Assembly (NCBI GenBank): GCA_019449555.1
Contig: JAGRPN010000373.1
Location: forward strand, 1-32,985
DNA: 32,985 nt
Source: Ramlibacter sp.
GTDB lineage: Bacteria > Pseudomonadota > Gammaproteobacteria > Burkholderiales > Burkholderiaceae_C
Reading direction: 5' to 3'
Position 1 is the first letter of the stretch, and each line of letters begins with the position of its first letter. Under the pieces are notes generated by a model. The model had not been told where the DNA came from. It did no database searches and saw only the letters and a list, made by a program, of their open reading frames with translations. Position numbers and translations under genes: made by a program. Positions 14,990 to 23,394 of the stretch are shown piece after piece.

Positions 14990-17509
14990 ATGGCGACTTC
15001 CTTCTGGCAATTGGGCTGGCGCACGCTTTGGCGCGACCTGCGCGCGGGCGAATTGCGGCTGTTGATCGTCGCCGTCACGCTGGCCGTCGCGGCCCTCACC
15101 GCGGTCGGGTTCTTTGCGGACCGGCTCCAGGGCGGCTTGGTGCGGGACGCACGCCAGCTGCTCGGCGGCGACGCGGTCATCGCAAGCGACAACCCGACAC
15201 CGCAAGCTTTCGTCGACAAGGCGCGGTCGCTCGGCCTGCAGTCGGTCGGCACCCTGAGCTTTCCCACGATGGCCAGGGCGCCCGACGCGCTGGGCGGCGC
15301 GAGCCGGCTCGTGGCACTGAAGGCCGTCCCGCGCGGCTACCCGCTGCGCGGCAGCGTGAAAGTGGCGCCGCAGGCCGACGCGCCCGCGGTGGACACGCAC
15401 AATGTGCCCGCGCCGGGCGAGGCCTGGGCGGATGCGTCGCTGCTCGAAGCTCTCGGGCTCAAGATCGGTGATGCACTGCTGCTGGGCGACACGCAATTGC
15501 GCCTCACTCGCCTGATCGCGCTCGAGCCGGACCGCGGCACCGGGTTCGTGAACTTCGCCCCTCGCGTGATGATGAACGCAGCCGATCTGCCTGCCAGCCG
15601 CTTGATCCAGCCCGCGAGCCGCGTCGGCTACCGCTTTGCCGTGGCGGGCGCCGAGCCGAGCGTGAAGGCGTTCGCGGCATGGGCGACGCAGGAGCTGAAG
15701 AAGCCGAACGTGCGTGGCGTGCGCGTGGAGTCGCTCGACAGCGGCCGCCCCGAAATGCGGCAGACGCTCGACCGGGCCGAGAAATTCCTCAACCTCGTGG
15801 CGCTGCTCGCTGCCTTGCTGAGCGCGGTCGCAGTGGCGCTCGCCGCACGCGGCTTTGCCGCCGCGCATCTGGACGATTGCGCGATGCTGCGGGTGCTTGG
15901 CCAGAGCCAGCGCACCATCGCGCTGAGCTACACGTTCGAGTTCGGCGTGGTCGGGATCGCTGCCAGCGCGGCGGGCGTGGCCATCGGGTTCGCGGTGCAT
16001 TTCGCATTCCTCTTGCTGCTGGCCGGCCTGGTCGAGACCGCGCTTCCGGCTGCCAGCCTGTGGCCGGTCGGATTCGGCATGTGCATGGGGCTCACGCTGC
16101 TGTTCGCCTTCGGGTTGCCGCCCGTGCTGCAGTTGGCGCAGGTGCCGCCGCTCAGGGTGATCCGGCGCGACCTGGGCAATCTCAAGCCCGCGTCGGCGGC
16201 CGTGCTCGCGATCGGCGTTGCCGGCTTCGCGGCTTTGTTGCTGGCGGCGAGCAGCGACCTGATGCTGGGCGCGATCGCCGTGGGCGGATTCGCCGGCGCG
16301 GCGCTGCTGTTCGCGGGACTGAGCTGGCTCGCGGTGAAGCTGCTGCGCCTGAGCGTGCACGAAACGACGGCGCCACGCTGGCTCGTGCTGGCGACGCGCC
16401 AGATCTCGGCGCGGCCGGCCTACGCCGTGGTGCAAGTCAGCGCACTGGCGCTCGGTCTGCTCGCGCTCGTCCTGCTGGTGTTGCTGCGCACCGACCTGAT
16501 CGCGAGCTGGCGGCGCGCCACCCCTGCCGACGCACCCAACCGATTCGTGATCAATGTCATGCCGGAGCAGGGCGATGCTTTCCAGAAAGCGCTGCGCGAC
16601 GCGGGCGTGCGGAGCTTCGACTGGTACCCGATGATCCGCGGCCGCCTGGTGGCGGTGAACGGCAGGACCGCGACGCCCGACGATTACGTGGACGAACGCG
16701 CCAAGCGGCTGCTCGACCGCGAATTCAACCTCTCGAACAGCAGCGTGAAACCACCGCACAACCAACTGGTGGGCGGCCGCTGGCAACCCGAAGAAGCCGG
16801 CGCGGTGAGCGTCGAAGAAGGCATAGCCAACACGCTCGGATTGAAGCTGGGCGACACGCTGCGCTTCGACATCGGCGGCTTGCAGCAAGACGCGAAGATC
16901 ACTTCGCTGCGCAAGGTGGACTGGGGCTCGATGCGGGCGAATTTCTTCGTGATGTACCCGGTGAGCCGGCTGGGCGATGTGCCGGTGACCTATATGGCCG
17001 CGTTCCGCGCCCCCGCGCGCCAGGGCTTCGACAACCAGCTGGTGCGTGCGTTCCCGAACATCACGGCCGTGGACATGACCAGCACGATCAACCAGGTGCA
17101 GGGCGTGCTGGACAAGGTGATCCGTGCCGTGGAGTTCCTGTTCGGCTTTACGCTCGCCGCGGGAGTAATCGTGCTGTTCGCCGCCGTGACGGCGACGCGC
17201 GAAGAGCGCGCGCGCGAGTTCGCGATCATGCGCGCCGTGGGCGCCAGCGGCGCATTGCTGCGCCAGGTGCAGCGCGCGGAACTCGTGGGCGTGGGCTTGT
17301 TGGCGGGATTCCTCGCGAGCATCGTGGCGTCCGTCGTGGGCTGGGGGCTCGCGCACTATGCATTCAATTTCGAATGGACGGCCTCGGCGTGGGTACCGCT
17401 GGGTGGCGCTCTCGCCGGCGCGGCGCTCGCGCTGGCGGCGGGATGGTGGGGGCTGCGCGACGTGCTCAATCGCCCCGTGATCGAGACTCTGCGCCGCGCA
17501 CCGGAGTAA
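14990..17509 (+). CDS. FtsX-like ABC transporter permease (YbbP type)
   Basis: 839 residues. The N-terminal helix (LRLLIVAVTLAVAALTAVGF) is followed by a large periplasmic MacB-like domain. Hydrophobic clusters at roughly 260-500 and a second FtsX unit at about 715-835 include the characteristic REERAREFAIMRAVGAS segment. The duplicated FtsX layout and length match E. coli YbbP. The partner ATPase (YbbA type) and esterase TesA, neighbours in many genomes, are not in this window. Members are thought to act on envelope lipids or lipoproteins; the exact role is uncertain. Codon use looks like that of its neighbours. Confidence 0.88.
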   Translation: MATSFWQLGWRTLWRDLRAGELRLLIVAVTLAVAALTAVGFFADRLQGGLVRDARQLLGGDAVIASDNPTPQAFVDKARSLGLQSVGTLSFPTMARAPDALGGASRLVALKAVPRGYPLRGSVKVAPQADAPAVDTHNVPAPGEAWADASLLEALGLKIGDALLLGDTQLRLTRLIALEPDRGTGFVNFAPRVMMNAADLPASRLIQPASRVGYRFAVAGAEPSVKAFAAWATQELKKPNVRGVRVESLDSGRPEMRQTLDRAEKFLNLVALLAALLSAVAVALAARGFAAAHLDDCAMLRVLGQSQRTIALSYTFEFGVVGIAASAAGVAIGFAVHFAFLLLLAGLVETALPAASLWPVGFGMCMGLTLLFAFGLPPVLQLAQVPPLRVIRRDLGNLKPASAAVLAIGVAGFAALLLAASSDLMLGAIAVGGFAGAALLFAGLSWLAVKLLRLSVHETTAPRWLVLATRQISARPAYAVVQVSALALGLLALVLLVLLRTDLIASWRRATPADAPNRFVINVMPEQGDAFQKALRDAGVRSFDWYPMIRGRLVAVNGRTATPDDYVDERAKRLLDREFNLSNSSVKPPHNQLVGGRWQPEEAGAVSVEEGIANTLGLKLGDTLRFDIGGLQQDAKITSLRKVDWGSMRANFFVMYPVSRLGDVPVTYMAAFRAPARQGFDNQLVRAFPNITAVDMTSTINQVQGVLDKVIRAVEFLFGFTLAAGVIVLFAAVTATREERAREFAIMRAVGASGALLRQVQRAELVGVGLLAGFLASIVASVVGWGLAHYAFNFEWTASAWVPLGGALAGAALALAAGWWGLRDVLNRPVIETLRRAPE

Positions 17510-17696
17510 CGGCCGCATTCGAACGCGTCGCTGCGTTCGCGGGCGCAACGCGAACGACTCGAATGAAATGCAGAGTCGGAGTTTTCCGATTGCTGCGCGA
17601 GTACGCAACTTCGCAGGCAATCGAGATCGGATTTTTCTGACTGCTTGCGCTCGTTTCGCGATCCTTCGCGCTCTTCGCGTACGGTGTCCGTCTCCG

Positions 17697-17710
17697 TTGA
17701 CTTGCGTCAA
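17697..17710 (+). promoter_or_regulatory. FNR/DNR-type box upstream of nfnAB-korAB
   Basis: TTGACTTGCGTCAA is a perfect inverted repeat of TTGAC with a 4-base spacer, the form bound by FNR/DNR/NNR regulators of the CRP superfamily. Its centre (17703.5) is about 41 bases before the transcription start predicted from the downstream -10 element. That is the class II activator position. Confidence 0.75.
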
Positions 17711-17731
17711 CAACCCCTGCGCTTGCGCGGG

Positions 17732-17737
17732 CATACT
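17732..17737 (+). promoter_or_regulatory. candidate -10 element of the nfn-kor promoter
   Basis: CATACT matches four of six bases of TATAAT. It sits 22 bases after the end of the FNR-type box, the spacing expected of a class II FNR-dependent promoter with start near 17744. No good -35 is needed in that arrangement. Confidence 0.45.
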
Positions 17738-17863
17738 TCCTTCCAACCGATCGGTGGTGCTTCGGAGAGCCCTCACAAGGGCCTGGGCCACGGGTTGCGC
17801 GAGGAGATGCAGCCTGACCGGCGCCGAAGCCCGTCAGTGGCGGCCCAGATGAAGGCGAACGTT

Positions 17864-18781
17864 ATGTCCCAGTTCGAGATCGTGGCACGGGAGGATTTCT
17901 CGGAGGTCACCTATCTGCTCGAGGTGCGCCATCCGCTGATGGCCAAGGCGGCGAAACCCGGGCAATTCGTGATCGTGATGCTCAACGAGCACGGCGAGCG
18001 GATCCCCCTCACCATCGCCGACTACGATCGCACGCGCGGCACCATCACCCTCGTCATCCAGGCGGTGGGCAAGACCACCAGGCAGATGCAGCAGGAGTGC
18101 CGCGTGGGCACGCACCTGCACGGCATGGTCGGCCCGATGGGCATCCCCAGCCCGATCAGCCACGCGAAGAAAGTGCTTTGCGTCGGCGGCGGCCTCGGCG
18201 TTGCCCCGGTATTCCCGCAGGCGCGCGGCTTCAAGGAGGCCGGCGCCTACGTGATCGGCGTGCTCGGTTTCCGCAACAAGGACCTCGTGTTCTGGGAAGA
18301 CAAGTTCCGCGCCCAGTGCGACGAGCTCATCCTGTGCACCAACGACGGTTCGGCCGGCATGAAGGGCCTGATCACCGACGGCATCGCGGTCGCGCTGCAA
18401 GGCCATCCGGACATCGACGAGGTGGTGGCGATCGGCCCGCCGGTGATGATGAAGGCCTGCGCCGACGCGACGCGCGCGCGCAAGATCAAGACGATGGTCA
18501 GCGTCAACCCGATCATGGTGGACGGCACCGGCATGTGCGGCGGCTGCCGCGTGAAGGTCGGCGACAAGGTGAAATTCGCCTGTGTGGACGGTCCCGATTT
18601 CGACGGCCACCTGGTTGATTTCGACGACCTGATGTCGCGCTTGCGCCGCTACTCCACGGTGGAGAAAGAGGCCGAACAGCGCTGGTCGGACCACTGCCGC
18701 ATGGCGCAGGCCCCGGCGGTCAAGGCGCAGCTCGAGGCGCTCGAGCTGCCCGATCCGTCCGAGGAAGCCCTCGGTGGCTAG
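17864..18781 (+). CDS. nfnA: NfnA/SudB-type FAD and [2Fe-2S] subunit
   Basis: 305 residues. The ferredoxin-NADP reductase-like fold shows an FAD-binding region (GERIPLTIADYD) and an NAD-binding glycine-rich segment (CVGGGLGVAP). The C-terminal [2Fe-2S] motif has cysteines 225, 228 and 240 (MCGGCRV ... FACVDGP), preceded by the aspartate of VDGTGM that is a fourth ligand in NfnA. Together with the next gene this makes the heterodimer known as electron-bifurcating NADH-dependent ferredoxin:NADP oxidoreductase (NfnAB) or sulfide dehydrogenase (SudBA). The start at 17864 is preferred because GAAGG lies 8 bases upstream; an in-frame ATG at 17849 would add five residues. Adjacent ferredoxin-dependent korAB favours the Nfn role. 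Whether it bifurcates cannot be seen from sequence alone. Confidence 0.85.
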   Translation: MSQFEIVAREDFSEVTYLLEVRHPLMAKAAKPGQFVIVMLNEHGERIPLTIADYDRTRGTITLVIQAVGKTTRQMQQECRVGTHLHGMVGPMGIPSPISHAKKVLCVGGGLGVAPVFPQARGFKEAGAYVIGVLGFRNKDLVFWEDKFRAQCDELILCTNDGSAGMKGLITDGIAVALQGHPDIDEVVAIGPPVMMKACADATRARKIKTMVSVNPIMVDGTGMCGGCRVKVGDKVKFACVDGPDFDGHLVDFDDLMSRLRRYSTVEKEAEQRWSDHCRMAQAPAVKAQLEALELPDPSEEALGG

Positions 18782-18860
18782 CCAGTTTTTCCAGGCCGGG
18801 TCACTGCTGCAGGCCGCGGGTGTCCGGTGCATTTTCAAGCTTGAGTAAGAGGTGAACGGA

Positions 18861-20360
18861 ATGGCCAAGAAGAAAACGATTCGAACCATTCCCCAGGATC
18901 GCACGCCCATGCGCGAGCAGGATGCCAAGGCGCGGGCGAAGAATTTCGAAGAGGTCGCCTGCGGCTACAACCTCGAAGAGGCGCTGCGCGAGTCCGATCG
19001 CTGCCTGGAGTGCCCCGACGAGCCCTGCATTGCAGGCTGTCCGGTGGGCATCGACATCCCCGGGTTCATCCAGCAGATCGGCGCGCGCAACCTGCACGGC
19101 GCCTACGACATCCTCACCAGCACCAACCTGCTGCCTTCCATCTGCGGGCGCGTGTGCCCGCAGGAAAACCAGTGCGAAGGCGTGTGCACCGTCGGTGACT
19201 CGCTGGAACCGGTCGCCATCGGCAGGCTCGAGCGCTTCGTCGGCGACACCGCGATCAAGGAAGGCTGGACCAACATCCCGTACATCGAACCGACGCGGTT
19301 CCGCGTGGGCGTGGTCGGCTCGGGCCCGGCGGGCATGGCGTGCGCGGCCGACATGGCCAAGGCCGGCTGCGACGTCACGGTCTACGAGGCGTTCCACGAG
19401 CCGGGCGGCGTGCTGAAGTACGGCATCCCCGATTTCCGGCTTCCCAATACCGTCATCGATGCGGAGATCGACAAGCTGCGGCAGCTGGGCGTGAAGTTCG
19501 AATGCAACACGCTGGTGGGCCGCCTCTTCACGATCGAGCAGATGATCGAGGAGATGGGCTATCACGCGGTGTTCGTCGGTGTCGGCGCGGGGTACCCCAC
19601 GATGCTCAACATCCCGGGCGACTCGCTCAATGGCGTGCTCTCGGCCAACGAACTGCTGACGCGCTGCAACCTGATGCGCGCGCGCGATTTCCCCGCCTAC
19701 GACACGCCGCTGCCGATCGGCAAGCGTGTTGCCGTGGTCGGTGCGGGTAACACCGCGATGGACGCGATGCGCGTGTCGTTGCGGCTCGGGGCCGAGAAGG
19801 TCTATTGCATCTACCGGCGCTCGCGCACCGAGGCCCCGGCGCGGGTCGAGGAAGTGCATCACGCCGAGCAGGAAGGCGTCGAGTTCCACTGGCTCACCAA
19901 CCCGGTGGAAGTGCTGGGCGACGGCACGGGGTCGGTGCGCGGCATGCGCTGCGTGCGCATGGAGCTCGGCGAGCCGGACGAGTCCGGCCGCAGGCGTCCA
20001 GTGCCGGTGGCCGGCAGCGAGTTCGATTTCGAAGCGGACCTGATCGTCTATGCGATCGGCACCAATGCCAACCCCATCATGGGCCAGACGTCGAAGCTCA
20101 AGCTCAACAAATGGGGCTACATCGCCGCCGACGACCGGCTCGCGACCTCGATCGCCGGCGTGTTCGCGGGCGGCGACATCGTCACCGGCGCGGCCACCGT
20201 CATCCAGGCGATGGGCGCCGGCCGCAAGGCGGCGGCGAGCATGAAGGCGTATCTCGGCATCCGCGATCCATCGCTGGGTTACCGCCCGGCCGACGGCGCC
20301 TCGACATTTTTCGGCATCGATGCCAGGGAGCGCAATTTCGCGCGCGTACGTGTGGCCTAG
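18861..20360 (+). CDS. nfnB: NfnB/SudA-type FAD, Fe-S oxidoreductase (GltD-like)
   Basis: 499 residues. The N-terminal domain holds two [4Fe-4S] sites: C48, C51, C56 and C60 (RCLECPDEPCIAGCP), and a second group near 96-110 (ICGRVCPQENQCEGVC). An FAD-binding motif follows at about 152 (VGVVGSGPAGMACA) and an NAD(P)-binding motif at about 290 (VAVVGAGNTAMDAMR). A C-terminal FAD segment reads GVFAGGDIVTGAATVI. This is the glutamate synthase small-subunit fold as used by NfnB. In known NfnB the two clusters and FAD are the ferredoxin/NADPH side. The ATG at 18861 is preceded by AGAGG. The gene starts 79 bases after nfnA and is followed by korA. SudA (sulfide dehydrogenase) is the alternative name. 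Confidence 0.87.
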   Translation: MAKKKTIRTIPQDRTPMREQDAKARAKNFEEVACGYNLEEALRESDRCLECPDEPCIAGCPVGIDIPGFIQQIGARNLHGAYDILTSTNLLPSICGRVCPQENQCEGVCTVGDSLEPVAIGRLERFVGDTAIKEGWTNIPYIEPTRFRVGVVGSGPAGMACAADMAKAGCDVTVYEAFHEPGGVLKYGIPDFRLPNTVIDAEIDKLRQLGVKFECNTLVGRLFTIEQMIEEMGYHAVFVGVGAGYPTMLNIPGDSLNGVLSANELLTRCNLMRARDFPAYDTPLPIGKRVAVVGAGNTAMDAMRVSLRLGAEKVYCIYRRSRTEAPARVEEVHHAEQEGVEFHWLTNPVEVLGDGTGSVRGMRCVRMELGEPDESGRRRPVPVAGSEFDFEADLIVYAIGTNANPIMGQTSKLKLNKWGYIAADDRLATSIAGVFAGGDIVTGAATVIQAMGAGRKAAASMKAYLGIRDPSLGYRPADGASTFFGIDARERNFARVRVA

Positions 20361-20424
20361 CCGCGCAGGCGACTGACCTGCGCAGCAGCCGCGCCATCGT
20401 TTGAACAAGGGCTACGGAAACACC

Positions 20425-22350
20425 ATGGACGGAATGACCCTGCAAAAACCGGTCGGCGAGGCCGGCAAGACCGCCGCGGCACGCCGCGCCGCCGGGACGC
20501 CGACCCGGCTGAAAGAGCACATCGTCGAGATCATCAGCGACTCGGGCGAGGGCGCGCAGAAATGCGGCCAGTCGCTCGGCTCGATCGCGGCGCAGATGGG
20601 CAACGGGATCTGGACCACCGAGATCATCCCGGCGGAAATCCGGCCGCCGGCGCGCAGCGTGGCGGGCGCCAGCGGCAACCGCATCCGCATCGGCTCCGGG
20701 CCGATCACGAACGGCGGGGACAAGACCGATCTGGTGGTGTCCTTCAACGAGCAGGTGCTGCTCGGGCGCGTGCGCGCCAGGGAACTCAAGCCGGACTGCA
20801 TCATCCTGCTCGAAAGCATGTGGCGCAGCCACAAGGACCCGGCCATCGCGGCGTCTTACGTGGAGACCTACAGCCGCCTCGTCGCCGCGGGCTACAGGGT
20901 CTATGAAATCCCGATGGAGCAGGAGTGCCGCGCGCTCGTGGGCGAGGCCAAGCGCGGCAAGAACATGTTCGTGCTGGGCATGCTCTGCCAGCTTTACAGC
21001 CTGGACCTGAAGCTGGCCGTCGACCAGATCGAGCTGGCCTTCGGCAAGAAGGACCGCAAGGTCGTCGATTCGAACATCAAGCTGCTCGAGGGCGGTCACC
21101 GGTGGGCGCGCGAGCACCTCGATTTCTGCTTCAGCATTCCCGCCACGCGCGCCACCGAGCCGCAGATCGTCGTCAACGGCAACACCGCGCTCGCGCTGGG
21201 CGTGCTCGCTTCGGGCATGGAAATCTGCGCCATGTATCCGATCACGCCCGCCACCTCCGCTTCGCATTACCTGGCGGAGGTCTTCGAGAAAGTCGGCGGA
21301 GTGGTGCACCAGGCCGAGGACGAGATCGCGGCCTGCGCCTTCGCCGTCGGCGCGTCGTACGCGGGCAAGTGTGCGATCACCATCACCTCCGGCCCGGGTT
21401 ATTCGCTCAAGCAGGAGGCCATCGGTCTCGCGGTGATGGCGGAGATCCCGCTGGTCGTGGTCAACGTGCAGCGGGGCGGGCCCAGCACCGGGCAGCCGAC
21501 CAAGATGGAGCAGGGCGACCTGATGACGGCCATCTTCGGCAGCCACGGCGATGCGCCGAAGGTCGTGTTCGCGCCCGGCACCATCGAGGAGTGTTTCTAT
21601 GCCGCGATCACGGCACGCCGCATCGCGGAAACCTTCAACATGGTGGTCGTGATCCTGACCGACGCCGCCCTCGCCACGTCGCAGCAGCCGTTCCCCAGGC
21701 CGACGTTCGACGAGAGCTGGATGGCGCCACCGGTGGACCAGAGCCCCGTGCCCGCGGGTGTGAAACCCTACGACTGGGACGAAACGACGGGCCTGAGCCG
21801 GCGGTTCAAGCCGGGCCAGGCCGGCGGCATGCATACCGTGACCGGACTGGCGCACGACAGCGACAGCCACGTCGCCTACGACGCGGAGATCAACGAGCAG
21901 GCGCTGCGCTTCCGCAGCCTGAAGCTTGCCGCCTTCCAGAAGACGCTCAAACCGCCGAAGATCTTCGGCCCGCCCAAGGGCGATCTGCTGATCGTCGGCT
22001 GGGGCAGCACCAAGGGCGCGATCGAGGAAGCCGTCACCGGCCTGCGCGCGCAAGGCGTCAAGGCCTCCTCCATGCACCTGCAGTTCCTGCAGCCGATGGC
22101 CCCGGGCATCAAGGAAGCGATGAGCGGTTTCAAGCACGTCATCGCCATCGAGAGCAACTGGAGCGATCGCCCGCAGGACAAGATCATCGACGAGACCAAT
22201 CGCCGCTACTCGGCGCTCGCGATGCTGCTGCGGTCGCGCTACCTGGTCGACGTCGACTGCTTCAGCGAAGTCAGCGGCCAGCCGATCAAGCCCTCCACGA
22301 TCCGCCGGGTCGTCGCGGAGAAACTCAAGAAGAACGGAAAGGTGGCATAG
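20425..22350 (+). CDS. korA: 2-oxoglutarate:ferredoxin oxidoreductase, fused gamma-alpha subunit
   Basis: 641 residues. The N-terminal third (about 30-215) is the gamma domain (IISDSGEGAQKCGQ at its start) and the rest is the alpha domain, with the YPITP motif at 271-275 and QRGGPSTG at 349-356. The fused order and size agree with the roughly 66-kDa alpha subunit of KGOR described from Thauera aromatica. With KorB it interconverts 2-oxoglutarate plus CoA and succinyl-CoA plus CO2, using ferredoxin. The oxidative direction supplies low-potential electrons, and the reductive direction fixes CO2 in the reductive TCA cycle. The ATG at 20425 is chosen; a TTG at 20401 would add eight residues. 2-Oxoglutarate specificity is inferred from overall similarity; another 2-oxoacid is possible. 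Confidence 0.88.
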   Translation: MDGMTLQKPVGEAGKTAAARRAAGTPTRLKEHIVEIISDSGEGAQKCGQSLGSIAAQMGNGIWTTEIIPAEIRPPARSVAGASGNRIRIGSGPITNGGDKTDLVVSFNEQVLLGRVRARELKPDCIILLESMWRSHKDPAIAASYVETYSRLVAAGYRVYEIPMEQECRALVGEAKRGKNMFVLGMLCQLYSLDLKLAVDQIELAFGKKDRKVVDSNIKLLEGGHRWAREHLDFCFSIPATRATEPQIVVNGNTALALGVLASGMEICAMYPITPATSASHYLAEVFEKVGGVVHQAEDEIAACAFAVGASYAGKCAITITSGPGYSLKQEAIGLAVMAEIPLVVVNVQRGGPSTGQPTKMEQGDLMTAIFGSHGDAPKVVFAPGTIEECFYAAITARRIAETFNMVVVILTDAALATSQQPFPRPTFDESWMAPPVDQSPVPAGVKPYDWDETTGLSRRFKPGQAGGMHTVTGLAHDSDSHVAYDAEINEQALRFRSLKLAAFQKTLKPPKIFGPPKGDLLIVGWGSTKGAIEEAVTGLRAQGVKASSMHLQFLQPMAPGIKEAMSGFKHVIAIESNWSDRPQDKIIDETNRRYSALAMLLRSRYLVDVDCFSEVSGQPIKPSTIRRVVAEKLKKNGKVA

Positions 22351-22352
22351 CC

Positions 22353-23339
22353 ATGGACATGATGTCGCCCACGGAATGCCTGCTGCAGATGTGCGATGAG
22401 CACTTCGAGCTGGAAGACTATCAAAGCGGCGTGCCGCGCTGGTGCACCGGCTGCGGTGACAACGCCATCCTGGCGGCGGTGCAGCGGCTGTGCCGGGACG
22501 AGGGCCTGCGCCCCGAGAAGACGGTGTTCGTGTCGGGCATCGGATGCTCGAGCCGCTTCCCGCACTACATGAAGACCTACGGCTTCCACGGCATCCACGG
22601 CCGCGCGCTGCCGGTCGCGGAAGGCGTGAAGATGTCGCGCCCGGACCTCACGGTGTTCGTCAACACCGGTGACGGCGACTGCTGCAGCATCGGGGCCGCG
22701 CACTGGATCCACGCCATCCGCTACAACATGAACCTGACGGTGTTCCTGCACGACAACCAGATCTACGGGTTGACCAAGAAGCAGGCCTCGCCCACGTCGC
22801 CGATCGGAACGAAGAGCAACACCACGCCGCGCGGCAGCTATCTCGAAGCGCTGAACCCGCTGTCGGTGACGCTCGGCGTGCAGAACGTGTCGTTCGTGGC
22901 CCAGGCGGTCGATTGGGTGCCCGAGCTGCTGTTCGACATCGTCAAGGCGGCGTACCACCACAAGGGCCTGTCGTTCGTGCGCATCGTGCAGCGTTGCCCC
23001 GAATGGCTGCCCGAGGCGCTCGACCCCTGGATGCAGGACCCGAACCGGGTGCAGGTACTGCGCCATGCCGACGGCCTGCAGCCCAGCGCCGGCATCTCGA
23101 AGATCTACAAGAACCAGCTGGAACACGATCCGCTGGACATCGATCGCGCCCGCCAGATCGCCGGCCAGCACGAGGCCATTCCCGTCGGCATCCTGTACCG
23201 CAATCCGGCGGTACCGTGCTATGAGGACCTGCGGCGCTCCGACCGGATCGTCACGCCCGAATGGACCCGCTCCGGCCTGAACACCGAGCTCGACAAGTAC
23301 ACGGTCTGGCCGCAGGAAGCCGCCCGCAAGGTGGCCTAG
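22353..23339 (+). CDS. korB: 2-oxoglutarate:ferredoxin oxidoreductase, beta subunit (TPP, 4Fe-4S)
   Basis: 328 residues. The [4Fe-4S] ligands appear to be C31, C34 (WCTGCGD), C65 (IGCSSRFP) and C215 (QRCPEW). The thiamine diphosphate motif begins with G106-D107-G108-D109 and runs to N137-Q138 in FLHDNQIYGLTKKQ. The SGIGCSSRFPHYM and GIHGRALPVAEG segments are typical of KOR-type beta subunits. It starts two bases after the korA stop with GGAAAGG as ribosome-binding site, so the two are translated together. No separate ferredoxin-like delta subunit is present; the following gene carries a one-cluster ferredoxin tail and may serve instead. Confidence 0.9.
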   Translation: MDMMSPTECLLQMCDEHFELEDYQSGVPRWCTGCGDNAILAAVQRLCRDEGLRPEKTVFVSGIGCSSRFPHYMKTYGFHGIHGRALPVAEGVKMSRPDLTVFVNTGDGDCCSIGAAHWIHAIRYNMNLTVFLHDNQIYGLTKKQASPTSPIGTKSNTTPRGSYLEALNPLSVTLGVQNVSFVAQAVDWVPELLFDIVKAAYHHKGLSFVRIVQRCPEWLPEALDPWMQDPNRVQVLRHADGLQPSAGISKIYKNQLEHDPLDIDRARQIAGQHEAIPVGILYRNPAVPCYEDLRRSDRIVTPEWTRSGLNTELDKYTVWPQEAARKVA

Positions 23340-23394
23340 GGCCAGCCCGGTACACGACTCGCCCCGCCCCACACCGCCACACAGGTTGAACCCC

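Larger units (their letters stand above)
17510..17863 (+). other. 354-base intergenic region before nfnA
   Basis: No convincing gene is present. It holds a hairpin without a T-tract (8-bp arms CGTTCGCG at 17534-17541 and CGCGAACG at 17549-17556), which may end the permease transcript. A second, longer imperfect inverted repeat (CGATTGC / GCAATCG, about 17588-17624) is followed by TTTTT. Three TTCGCG repeats lie at 17655, 17665 and 17674, spaced 10 and 9 bases. Then come an FNR-type box and a -10-like element, described separately. The leader from about 17744 to the nfnA start is roughly 120 bases. Confidence 0.6.

Noticed and set aside
14873-17791. 972-residue minus-strand open frame opposite the permease
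   Set aside because: Composition is typical of a shadow (Gln/Arg/His-rich) and no motif is seen; the plus-strand FtsX-like protein accounts for the DNA.
17568-17852. 94-residue plus-strand open frame in the intergenic region before nfnA
   Set aside because: There is no ribosome-binding site and no recognisable domain, and it would span the FNR box and promoter.
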